From assembly GCA_963724065.1 (NCBI GenBank), contig CAVRTB010000002.1, positions 248,001 to 312,000 of the forward strand: a stretch of 64,000 nucleotides of DNA, in the 5' to 3' direction. How positions within the stretch are numbered: position 1 is the first letter of the stretch; every line of letters starts with the position of its first letter. Below, piece by piece: positions 8,446 through 17,855 of this stretch. A model generated the notes under the pieces. The model was given only the letters and a program-made list of their open reading frames with translations, made no database searches and was not told the DNA's origin. A program made the translations under genes and the position numbers. This stretch comes from DASRIA01 sp963724065. Lineage in GTDB: Bacteria; Actinomycetota; Thermoleophilia; Solirubrobacterales; JBBDJG01.

Positions 8446-10971
8446 GTGAGAGGGAGGGGAAAAGCGCGGCTCGCCGTGACCGCGATGGCCGCGCTCGTCG
8501 CGATGTCGGCGCCGGCCCACGCAGCGCACTCCAAGCTGTCGCTGGAGTCGATCGGGGCGGCCGGCGGCAACGGTCCGTTGGCGGCCGACCTCGCCGGGGC
8601 AGTCGACGTGGACAAACGCGCCTACCTGCATACGCCGGAGGCGCTCACCTCCGCCGACACGGACGCCTCGTTCGACCTCTACGCGCGCACCGGCCCCACG
8701 ACCACGCTGGCGACCTTGGGCTCACCGGGCGGCAACGGCGCATATCCGGCCTCCTACGGTCGCATCCGGGCGGGCGGAGCACGTCTCTTCTTCCAGACCG
8801 ACGAGCGCCTGCGCCCGGAGGACACGGACAATTCCCTCGACGTCTACATGCGCGAGGGCAGCACCACGACGCTCGTCTCGACCGGACCCGGAGCGGGCGC
8901 GTTCGGTGCCTACGACAGCTTCTACGAGGGCTCATCCGTGGACGGGACCCGGGCGTTCTTCACCACGCGCGGAGCGCTCGTGGGCGCCGACAACGACCAG
9001 TCCCTCGACGTCTACGAGCGCGCGAACAACACCACCTCGCTCGTATCCACAGGGCCCGGCGGCGGCAACGGACCGGGCGGGGCCGAGCTGACCGGCGTCT
9101 CCGACGACGGAGCCACGGTCTTCTTCCAGACCGCCGAGTCGCTGGTCGCCACCGACACCGACGTTGTGCAGGACGTCTACCAGCGCGCCGGGGGTGTGAC
9201 GACCCTGCTTTCCACGGGCCCCGACGGCGGCAACGGGAACCGGAACGCCGTGTTCGACGGCAACACGCCGGACGGCACGAAGGTCTTCTTCCGCACCGCC
9301 GAGTCGTTGCTGGCCGCTGACACGGATGCCGGCATCGACATCTACGAGCGGGCGAATGCGACCACGACCACGGTTCATTCGATGAGCGCCACCGGCGGCA
9401 CGAGCGGCGCGGCCGCGCGGTTCGCGGGCGCGTCGCAGGACGGTTCGAAGGTCTTCGTCGAAAGCGTCGAGCGGCTGTTGCCCTCGCCCGTGGACCGGGA
9501 CAGCCAGAACGACGTCTACATGAGCGCGGGTGGTGTGCTCACGATGCTCAGCCCGGGCGGGAACGACACCGTCGCGACCAACGCCTACTACGCAGGGGCA
9601 TCCGCGGACGGAGGCCGCGTGTTCTTCCGCTCGGAAGAGGCGCTCACCGGCGACGACAGCGACCAGTACCAGGACGTGTACGAGAACAACAACGGGGCGC
9701 TGACCCGGCTCTCGCGCGGGCCAGCGGGCGGCAACGGCTCGGCTCATGCCGCTTACGGCGGCTCGTCGCAGGACGGGACGCACGTGTACTTCCAGACCGC
9801 CGAGTCGCTCGACCCCGCGGACACGGACACCGCGATCGACGTCTATGAGCGCCACGCCGCCACCACGTATCTGCTGAGCACCGGACCGGCCGGCGGCAAC
9901 GGCGCCTTCGACGCGAGCTTCAGGGCGGTCTCCGCCGACGGGCAGCGAGTCTTCTTCCGCACCGACGAGTCCCTGCTGGCCGCTGACAGCGACAGCGTGG
10001 CCGACGTCTACTCGGCGAACGTCCCGGGCACCGTCACGATTGCGCTCGATGCCGTCCCCGACGACCCGCGTGACTTCGCCTTCCAGGCGACCGGGCTGGA
10101 AGACGGCTTCGGCTTCTCACCGCCTGACTTCGGGCCGACGACGTTCTCGCTGGATGACGACTCCGACCCGGACCTCGCGAACCTGAAGGTGTTCACCGGC
10201 GTGACCCCCGGGGCGGGCTACTCGGTCAGCCAGACCGCCGCCTCCGGATGGGACCTGACCTCCGCGGTGTGTGACGACGGCAGCCCTGTCGGCGCGATCG
10301 ACGTGAGCGCCGGCGAGCACGTGACCTGCACCTTCACGGACACGCGGCAGACGATCACGACGGGGTACCCACGGCCGAAGGGGGCGACCCCGATCCGGTT
10401 CTCGCTGGTCCCGGGGTACCAGGAGTGCGCCGAGCCCAACCGCACGCACGGCCCCTCGCTGTCCTTCGCCTCGTGCAACCCGCCCGCGCGCGAGCCGAGC
10501 GAGCTGACGATCGGCGCGCCCGATGCCAACGGCGCGCCCGCGAACTCATCGGGCTCGGTGGGCTTGAGTGCGGTGCTGGGCAGCCCTTCGACGCCCGAGG
10601 ACGAGGCCGACGTCCAGTTGACGATCAGCATCACGGACGTCCGGCTCGCAGCCGGCTTGGGCGATTACACCGGCGAGCTCGAGAGCTACGTGTCGTTGCG
10701 CGTGACCGACCGCGTGGCGGGCGTGCCGACGACCGTCCAAGACCTGCCGCTTGCCGCCACCGTGCCCTGCACGGCGACCGCGAGCACGGCAATCGGCGCG
10801 GCCTGCTCGCTCGCCACGACCGCCGATGCCATCCTGCCGGGCGCGGTGAACGAAAGCCGCCGCACGATCTGGCAGCTCGACGACATGGTGGTGACGGACG
10901 GGGGCCCGGACGGCGTCGCGTCGACCCAGCCCAACACTTCGTTCATGCGCCCGGGGATCTTCGTCCCGTGA
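8446..10971 (+). CDS. Large secreted nine-repeat (propeller-like) protein, paralogue 1
   Basis: The 841-residue product has a signal peptide (basic start, hydrophobic core, APAHA cleavage region near residue 27). Nine repeats of about 55-60 residues follow (about 35-525), each with the pattern VFFxTxExL, D-T-D-x-x-x-D-V-Y-x-R and a closing STGPxGGNG. The pattern resembles WD40-like PD40/TolB propeller blades; the Asp clusters could bind Ca. Next comes a beta-sandwich-like domain (about 530-640) with DDSDPDLANLKVF and SGWDLTSAVCDD, as in surface adhesin repeats. A Cys-containing C-terminal domain (about 645-841) is shared with the paralogue ending at 20086. GTG 8446 lies 7 nt after a TAGACT box, suggesting a leaderless message. 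Function unknown; probably a surface or matrix protein. Confidence 0.8.
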   Translation: MRGRGKARLAVTAMAALVAMSAPAHAAHSKLSLESIGAAGGNGPLAADLAGAVDVDKRAYLHTPEALTSADTDASFDLYARTGPTTTLATLGSPGGNGAYPASYGRIRAGGARLFFQTDERLRPEDTDNSLDVYMREGSTTTLVSTGPGAGAFGAYDSFYEGSSVDGTRAFFTTRGALVGADNDQSLDVYERANNTTSLVSTGPGGGNGPGGAELTGVSDDGATVFFQTAESLVATDTDVVQDVYQRAGGVTTLLSTGPDGGNGNRNAVFDGNTPDGTKVFFRTAESLLAADTDAGIDIYERANATTTTVHSMSATGGTSGAAARFAGASQDGSKVFVESVERLLPSPVDRDSQNDVYMSAGGVLTMLSPGGNDTVATNAYYAGASADGGRVFFRSEEALTGDDSDQYQDVYENNNGALTRLSRGPAGGNGSAHAAYGGSSQDGTHVYFQTAESLDPADTDTAIDVYERHAATTYLLSTGPAGGNGAFDASFRAVSADGQRVFFRTDESLLAADSDSVADVYSANVPGTVTIALDAVPDDPRDFAFQATGLEDGFGFSPPDFGPTTFSLDDDSDPDLANLKVFTGVTPGAGYSVSQTAASGWDLTSAVCDDGSPVGAIDVSAGEHVTCTFTDTRQTITTGYPRPKGATPIRFSLVPGYQECAEPNRTHGPSLSFASCNPPAREPSELTIGAPDANGAPANSSGSVGLSAVLGSPSTPEDEADVQLTISITDVRLAAGLGDYTGELESYVSLRVTDRVAGVPTTVQDLPLAATVPCTATASTAIGAACSLATTADAILPGAVNESRRTIWQLDDMVVTDGGPDGVASTQPNTSFMRPGIFVP

Positions 10972-12499
10972 TCGCCAGCGCCTCGCGCAGGCCGGGGACG
11001 TAACGGAGGATCGCGTCGTCGTCGAAGCCGTTGCGCTCGGCGCCCGCAAGCCATTCGAAGTGCTCTGCCCCCGGGACCTCGCGCGGGCGGCCGATCGCGC
11101 GCATCCGCGTGCACTTCGCGATGTACTCCTGCTTCGACTTCCAGTGGTAGTGGTTCAGGCGCAGCCGGTCGACGGACGCCGTCGCCGTCCGCGTGCCGTA
11201 CATCGAGGAGTGGTGCTCGTCCACCGCCGACAGGTACGGATACTCGAAGTGGTGCGCGCTGAGGCAGCGCGTCGTACGCACGGGGTCGGCGACGGTCTTC
11301 ATGTTGATCGCGCCGTCGAAGTCGATCCGGCGGCGAAAGTTGTCGGTCACGAGCCCGGGCGGGCGCGTCTCGTGCCCCGAGGGGCCGATCATCGCCCAGC
11401 GCACCGCGACGGCCGGCCACTCCTCATACTCGCGCAGCGCGTCCGCGAGCGACTCGTCGCCGGGCGCGAACAGGAACTCGTCGAGATCGATGAACGCGAT
11501 CCAGCGCGAGTCGTAGCGATGCCAGCGCAGCGCGTCGTCGTAGGCCGCAATCTGACCCACCCGTCCGTCGAGCACGGGCCAGTCCCGCACCGTCACGAGG
11601 CCGTCCTCGATGTAGGGAGCGAGCACCTCCATGTGGTCGTCCTCGCTGAAGTTGTTGTAGAGGAAGAAGTGCTCGACTCCCACCAGCCGGTGGAACTCGA
11701 CCCACTCCGCGAGGTTCCGCGCCTCGTCGCGGTAGATCGCGCAGACCGACAGGTAGGCCTTCGGACCCGGCTCGCGGGAGCGATCGCCCGCGACGTAGCC
11801 GCGCCGGCGGTCCGCTGCCCAGAAGTCGGCCTGCATCGCGGCCATGTGGATCAGGCTCCCCGTGTCGAGCATGTCGCGCACCTCCACCCCCCCGGCGCGC
11901 AGGCGGCGCTGCACCTCCGCGGCGAAGCGCAGATGACGCGCGTACTCCTCGGCCGGCGAGTACCTGAAGGTGGTCTCGAGCCCGAGCGTCTGCTCCACCA
12001 GGTTCCAACCATCCACGCGGATCACGGGCACTCGCTCGGGATCGCATCCGAACGCGAGCAGCGACCCGACGACGAGCGCGGCCGCGCGGTCGGGATCGGG
12101 CTCCACGAGCTCGTCGGCGGGAGCTGTCAGCGTCGGCTGGTGCTCCGCCGCGGCGTGCAGGAACGCCTCGAAGCGCGCAGCGGGTGGGGACCCGTCGTCG
12201 AGGAAGCAGGCCAGCGCCGGGCCGAGCGCCTCCGCCGACGCGAGCTTCCTGATCCACGGGCGCGGCGACAGGTCGGTGAGGTCGTACCGGCGACCGTTGA
12301 AATGGCCACTGAGGACCGCCGCGAAGCGCTTCGTCCACGGACTCCCGGCGGCCGCGACCTCGACGATCGCTCGCAGCTCCCGCGCGACCGCGAGACGGTA
12401 CTGCCGCTCCTCGGCATCGAAGATCGGCTGGGATCGCGCCCGCCCGAGGTACTCGAGCAGCCTCCCCCAACGCTCCTCATCCATCCGACCGCCGCTCAC
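10943..12499 (-). CDS. Glycosyltransferase, GT92-like
   Basis: The 518-residue protein has an N-terminal helical region of about 240 residues without a clear match, then a glycosyltransferase domain. It shows the start KAYLSVCAIYRDEARNLAEWVEFH, typical of the GT92/DUF23 group, the GT-A metal motif DLDEF near residue 350, and a late LNHYHWKSKQEY segment with conserved His/Trp. GT92 enzymes transfer galactose or similar sugars in other organisms; the acceptor is unknown here. The last 29 bp overlap the convergent 3' end of the secreted repeat protein. GTG 12499 is preceded by TAGCAT at 8 nt, and ATG 12484 is the alternative start. Confidence 0.75.
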   Translation of the reverse strand: MSGGRMDEERWGRLLEYLGRARSQPIFDAEERQYRLAVARELRAIVEVAAAGSPWTKRFAAVLSGHFNGRRYDLTDLSPRPWIRKLASAEALGPALACFLDDGSPPAARFEAFLHAAAEHQPTLTAPADELVEPDPDRAAALVVGSLLAFGCDPERVPVIRVDGWNLVEQTLGLETTFRYSPAEEYARHLRFAAEVQRRLRAGGVEVRDMLDTGSLIHMAAMQADFWAADRRRGYVAGDRSREPGPKAYLSVCAIYRDEARNLAEWVEFHRLVGVEHFFLYNNFSEDDHMEVLAPYIEDGLVTVRDWPVLDGRVGQIAAYDDALRWHRYDSRWIAFIDLDEFLFAPGDESLADALREYEEWPAVAVRWAMIGPSGHETRPPGLVTDNFRRRIDFDGAINMKTVADPVRTTRCLSAHHFEYPYLSAVDEHHSSMYGTRTATASVDRLRLNHYHWKSKQEYIAKCTRMRAIGRPREVPGAEHFEWLAGAERNGFDDDAILRYVPGLREALAITGRRSPGA

Positions 12500-12560
12500 G
12501 CAGCACTATGCTAGTCGGCCGCCGCCGCGACCCGGAGTCACCGGCGGCGCCGAGAGATCC

Positions 12561-13880
12561 ATGCCCGCTCTAGAGGTCCTCACCGTGTCGATCCCCGAGG
12601 AGCTGCCCGAAGGCCTCAGGGCGGCGCGCATCCGGTCGCCCGAGGCCGGCGCTTCGAGTGACGGCTTCACGCTCGAGGTCGCGGGCCTGGTGATCACCGA
12701 CGGAGGCCGGGCGCGCACGGTGGAGCTGCTGTGCCAGGGCATGATCGTGCGCGAACTGCCGGTGACCTTCCCGAGAAAAGGGCTGGCCGGTCTGTATCCG
12801 GGCGCGCCGGACACGCTCGAATGCGGCTTTCGCGGCGCCGTCGGCGCGCTCCAGCTGCCGACCGAGTTCGAGCTCGAGCTCGTCGTCGTGCGCGACGACG
12901 GCCGGCGCTTCAACCTCGGCTCGATCCGGGGCCGGCGCGCGCGGCCACAGGCGTCGTTCGAGCCCACGCTGCGTGCGCTGATGGTGACGAGCATGGGCAG
13001 GACCGGCACGGTTTGGCTGATGCGGATGCTCGCCTCACACCCGGGGATCGTGATTCAGCCGCATCACACGTACGAGATGTGGCCGGCGCAGTACTGGGCG
13101 CACATGCTCAAGGTGCTCTCGAGCCCGGCGGATCACGAGCGCTCGGTCACCTCCCGCAGCTTCGAGCACGACCTCTGGCACGTCGGCCAGAATCCTTTCT
13201 ACCTCCAGGCCGGCCCGGTCCGGGGTGAGCTGGCCGCCTGGCTCGCGGGGGGACACGTCAACAAGCTCGCGTCGTTTTGCCTGAGCAACGTCGAGGACTG
13301 GTACCGGATCGCGGCGCGCGCGCAGAGCAAGGAGCCCACCTACTTCGCCGAGAAGAACTTCGTGTTCGGGCCGATCCAGAATCTCGACGTCGCCGACCTC
13401 TATCCGGACACCCGCGAGCTCTTCTCGGTACGTGACCTGCGCGACGTTGCCTGCTCGCTGCTCTCCTTCTTCCGGGACCGGTGGACCGAGCGCGGCTATG
13501 ACAACGAGCGCGCGCTCGACGAGATCATCGTGCCGTGGGCGCGCAACCTCGTTGCGAGCTGGCGCGCGAGGGGCGAGCAAGCCCGGCTCGTGCGCTACGA
13601 GGACCTCGTGCTCGAGCCGGCCGGGACCGTCAGGGGAGTGCTCGACCATCTCGGGCTCGACTGCTCGGACGAGATGGTCGACCGCCTGCTCGCCGCCGGG
13701 TCGGATCCGTCGAAGTTCTCGTCCCACGGCACCTCCGCCACGCTCGCGAAGACGCTCGGCCGGTGGGCCCGCGAGGGCGACGAAGCGTTCCGTGACAAGC
13801 TCAACGAGCTCTTTCACGACGGCCTGATCGAGTTCGGCTACACCGAGGCCGCCGCGGAGCGGGTCCAGGAAGGCCGCTGA
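12561..13880 (+). CDS. Sulfotransferase-family protein with N-terminal accessory domain
   Basis: About 439 residues from ATG 12561, which has a GAGAG site 6 nt upstream; the open frame upstream of it lies antisense to the GT92 gene and is ignored. Residues 1-135 form a beta-rich domain. From about residue 140 the sulfotransferase fold begins with the PAPS loop TSMGRTGTVWL. The second PAPS motif SVRDLRDVACSL is near residue 290, and a late VRYEDLVLEPAG is typical of carbohydrate and Stf0-like sulfotransferases. The likely reaction is sulfate transfer from PAPS to an unknown glycan or lipid. Divergent from the GT92 gene (61-bp gap), so the two could share control. Confidence 0.8.
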   Translation: MPALEVLTVSIPEELPEGLRAARIRSPEAGASSDGFTLEVAGLVITDGGRARTVELLCQGMIVRELPVTFPRKGLAGLYPGAPDTLECGFRGAVGALQLPTEFELELVVVRDDGRRFNLGSIRGRRARPQASFEPTLRALMVTSMGRTGTVWLMRMLASHPGIVIQPHHTYEMWPAQYWAHMLKVLSSPADHERSVTSRSFEHDLWHVGQNPFYLQAGPVRGELAAWLAGGHVNKLASFCLSNVEDWYRIAARAQSKEPTYFAEKNFVFGPIQNLDVADLYPDTRELFSVRDLRDVACSLLSFFRDRWTERGYDNERALDEIIVPWARNLVASWRARGEQARLVRYEDLVLEPAGTVRGVLDHLGLDCSDEMVDRLLAAGSDPSKFSSHGTSATLAKTLGRWAREGDEAFRDKLNELFHDGLIEFGYTEAAAERVQEGR

Positions 13881-13967
13881 CCATGCCCGAGCTGATCGTG
13901 CGGGACGAGGACGGCCGGGAGAGCTCGGCGATCTCGTAGTACCGCCCGACCGCCTCGAGCGCGCGGG

Positions 13968-13988
13968 CATGCAAAATGCGGTTGCATG
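13968..13988. repeat. Short inverted repeat upstream of the YCII/ECF42 operon
   Basis: CATGCAA (13968-13974) and TTGCATG (13982-13988) form a perfect 7-bp inverted repeat with a 7-nt spacer, 78 bp before the YCII gene. Its size and spacing suit a dimeric regulator, but no regulator is identified. The 185-bp gap 13881-14065 otherwise holds only an 18-codon frame (ATG 13883). Confidence 0.3.
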
Positions 13989-14065
13989 TCGAGAAGCGCC
14001 GACCGGCTCCGCTCACCCGGTGAAGGGCCGCGAGCGACGCGGCCCACCGACACCAGGAGGCGACC

Positions 14066-14481
14066 ATGCCGAAGTACCTGCTCCTCAAGCACTACCGCGG
14101 CGGCCCGGAGCGGCACCATCCGTTTCCCCCGATGGACCAGTGGGCCCCCGAGGACGTGGAGGCCCACATGGCCTTCCTCGGGCAGGTCGGCCAGATGCTC
14201 AGGGAGCGCGGCGAGTACGTCGGCGCCCAGGCGCTGACGCCGGCGCGCACCTGGGTGCGGTACGGCGGCCCGGATGCCGCGCCCGTCACCACGGACGGCC
14301 CGCACCCCGAGACGAGCGACCTCGTGGCCGGCTGGTACATGATCGATGTGGAGTCGCACGAGCGGGCCGTCGAGATCGCCGCGTACGTGTCCTCCGAGCC
14401 GGGCCCGGGCGGCGAGCCCATGTACGAGTGGATCGACGTGCGGGAGATCATGTCCGGGGCGCCCGCGGACCACAGCCCGGC

Positions 14482-14485
<4 letters not shown>
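14066..14485 (+). CDS. YCII-related (DGPF) domain protein
   Basis: A 139-residue protein of the YCII-related superfamily. It opens with MPKYLLLKHYRGGPE and contains the central GGPDAAPVTTDGPHPETSD loop and the GWYMIDVES strand followed by AVEIAAYVSS, which give this family its DGPF name. The fold is a ferredoxin-like alpha/beta dimer; some members are enzymes, but most are uncharacterised. In actinobacteria these genes are regularly paired with ECF42-type sigma factors, exactly as here: the stop codon overlaps the GTG of the sigma gene (GTGA). ATG 14066 follows an AGGAGG ribosome site, so translation of this gene is strong and probably couples to the sigma factor. Confidence 0.9.
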
Positions 14486-15755
<1,270 letters not shown>

Positions 15756-15784
15756 GTTCGCGCCATTCTAGAGAGGAGCGCCGC

Positions 15785-16585
15785 CTACCCTGCCTGCGTG
15801 CCCGCGGTGCCTGCGTCCTGCTGCGTGAACGGCGCGAGCACCTCGGCCCGGCGGGCGGCAAGCATGCCGAGCCGTCCTCCTTGCCATCCGGGGCGGGTCA
15901 CCCACCGCAGCACGTGCGTGTGCTCGAATCCGGACCAGGCGAGGATCCGCGCGATCGCGTGGGGCCCGGTCGGGTGCCAGGCGAGGCCGTGGACGCCCGA
16001 CATGAGCGGCTCGACCGACTCCTCGGCGAGCACCAGGCCGTCGTCCGGGCGGTCCCAGGTGGTGGCGGTGTCGATGAACAGGATCTCGTTCGTCAGGTCC
16101 GCCGCGATCCGGAGCCCCCGGATCGGGTCGGCGAGGTGGTAGAGCACGCCGGTGAAGACCGTGACGTCGAACGGCTCGAGCCCGAGGGCCGGAAGATCCA
16201 TCAGGTCACGCGCCTCGAACTGCATGTCGGCATTGGCGCCCTGGCGGTGGTGCTGCAGGAAGCGCGCCTGCTCGATCCAGTGCTCCCGCACGTCGAACCC
16301 ACGGCAGTGACCGGCTCCCGCGTCCTTGGCCCAGAACAGGTATGCGCCGCAATTGCACGCGCAATCGAGCACCGAGCGACCCTCGAGTCCCTCCGGGTAG
16401 AGCCTGCGCAGGCGGGATCTGAAACCGGACTCGGGCGATTGGAACGGGACCCGGCCGAACGACTCGTCGTAGGCGTCCGGTGGGGTCTCGAGCGAGACGC
16501 TCGTACTGATTTCGGGCGTGACCTGGACGTCGAGGTGCCACGGGCCGAGCCGGATGATCTCCTCCCGCAGGTCGACCTCGGCCAC
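15785..16585 (-). CDS. SAM-dependent methyltransferase, DUF1698/CmoB-like
   Basis: A class I methyltransferase of about 266 residues. The glycine-rich SAM motif appears as the variant VLDCACNCGAYLFWAKDAG, with acidic strand end GFDVREHWIEQA, a third motif DLMDLPALGLEPFDVTVFTGVLYHLADP and the post-motif ILFIDTATTW. The C-terminal half resembles tRNA-wobble-uridine-modifying CmoB-like enzymes, but similar proteins also methylate sugars in glycan loci, so the substrate is open. The frame extends to ATG 16639, but I choose GTG 16585 because a GATAAT box ends exactly 6 nt before it and there is no ribosome site, which fits a leaderless message. The tRNA-Arg gene follows 29 bp downstream. Confidence 0.78.
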   Translation of the reverse strand: MAEVDLREEIIRLGPWHLDVQVTPEISTSVSLETPPDAYDESFGRVPFQSPESGFRSRLRRLYPEGLEGRSVLDCACNCGAYLFWAKDAGAGHCRGFDVREHWIEQARFLQHHRQGANADMQFEARDLMDLPALGLEPFDVTVFTGVLYHLADPIRGLRIAADLTNEILFIDTATTWDRPDDGLVLAEESVEPLMSGVHGLAWHPTGPHAIARILAWSGFEHTHVLRWVTRPGWQGGRLGMLAARRAEVLAPFTQQDAGTAGTQAG

Positions 16586-16685
16586 GGCGCGATTATCCCA
16601 GGCCGGCTGCACAGTGCACCGACGGTGACAAGCCCGCACCAGACCGCGTCGGTTCGGTGGTACGGTTGCGCGATATGGGGGGTAA

Positions 16686-17855
16686 ATGAGAGCGCGCTTC
16701 CTGCTGCTTTTGCTCTCGCTCGCGTCGTGCGCGTTCGCCGCGCCCGCCGCGCACGCGGTATCAGTGAGCGTCGGACCGCGCGAGACGGTCTACGACTACG
16801 ACACGATGCGCTGCGAGGACTTCGACTGGCCCGACATCCCGGTGCGCGCGTTCAGGGACTCGCTCAACCGCATCCAGCTCGTGACCGGACAGGGCGTCAG
16901 ACCGAACCGCCGCTTCATCGGGCCCGACTTCGACAACCTGACCCGCGACTGCACGCCGCTGATGACCGACTCCGACGACCCGTTGCCGTCGGAGCACAAC
17001 GACTCGGAGTGGCTTTCCGGCATCTACACGCCCGACGGACAGACGGTCTACGCGCTCGTCCACAACGAGTACCACGGCCTTGCGCATCCCGGGTACTGCG
17101 GCGACCTCTACGCCGAATGCCGCTTCAACTCGATCACGTCCGCGCAATCCTCGAACAGGGGTGACAGCTACACCCAGGCGCCGGCGCCGACCCACCTCGT
17201 CGCCTCGATGCCTTACCGCTCCGTCCCCGGCGACGGCCGCTATGGCTTCTTCTCGCCGAGCAACATCGTCGTGAAGGACGGGTGGTTCTACAACATGATC
17301 CTTTCCTCGGCGAGGTACCGCAAGCAGGCCGGCGGGGTCTGCCTGATGCGCACACAGAACCTCGCCGACCAGAAGTCCTGGCGGGCGTGGGACGGCGAAG
17401 GCTTCAACGTCCGCTTCATCGACCCGTACCGGGACTCGGCGCGCTCGGTCGGCCGCCACGTCTGCCAGGTGCTCTCCCCCGAAGAGCTCGGCGAGCTGAA
17501 CCGCAGCGTCGTGTGGAGCACCTACCTCGACAAGTGGGTCGTCGCCGGAACTTCCTCCGTCTACCAGCCCGAGTACGGCACGATCGTCCGCGGCTTCTAC
17601 TACTCGACCTCCGACGACCTGATCCACTGGACTCCGCGTCAGCTGCTGATGTTCCTCTCGAACAGCGAGACGATCCCGTGCGGCGACCCCGACGGCGCTG
17701 CGTATCCCTCGTTCGTGGATCCCGACAGCACCGACCGCAACTTCGGCACGATCGACCAGACCACGCACCTGTACTTCACGACGTTCCGCCGCGAGAACTG
17801 CATCATGACCAGCAAGCGCGACGTCAAGCGCGTGGAGGTCCAGTTCTCGCAATGA
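16686..17855 (+). CDS. Secreted propeller-like protein of unknown function
   Basis: The 389-residue product has a classical signal peptide (MRARFLLLLLSLASCAF, cleavage near AAHA at about 24). The mature protein is rich in Trp, Tyr and Asp with recurrent strand patterns (GIYTPDGQTVYALVHNEYHG, GWFYNMILSSARY, VVWSTYLDKWVVAGTSS, STSDDLIHWTPRQLL). This is the style of five-bladed GH43/GH32-like or DUF4185 propellers, but I see no safe catalytic pair. Several Cys could form disulfides. ATG 16686 follows a GGGGGG site. Its stop overlaps the start of the downstream secreted repeat protein (ATGA at 17852-17855), so the two exported proteins are translated together and probably act together. Confidence 0.7.
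   Translation: MRARFLLLLLSLASCAFAAPAAHAVSVSVGPRETVYDYDTMRCEDFDWPDIPVRAFRDSLNRIQLVTGQGVRPNRRFIGPDFDNLTRDCTPLMTDSDDPLPSEHNDSEWLSGIYTPDGQTVYALVHNEYHGLAHPGYCGDLYAECRFNSITSAQSSNRGDSYTQAPAPTHLVASMPYRSVPGDGRYGFFSPSNIVVKDGWFYNMILSSARYRKQAGGVCLMRTQNLADQKSWRAWDGEGFNVRFIDPYRDSARSVGRHVCQVLSPEELGELNRSVVWSTYLDKWVVAGTSSVYQPEYGTIVRGFYYSTSDDLIHWTPRQLLMFLSNSETIPCGDPDGAAYPSFVDPDSTDRNFGTIDQTTHLYFTTFRRENCIMTSKRDVKRVEVQFSQ

Noticed and set aside
11970..12560. N-terminal extension of the second sulfotransferase
   Set aside because: This part is antisense to the GT92 gene, is Ser/Arg-rich and low-complexity, and ATG 12561 with a ribosome site starts the conserved product.
13883..13939. 18-codon frame after the sulfotransferase gene
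   Set aside because: Too short and without a ribosome site or similarity; the ATG four bases after the stop is probably chance.
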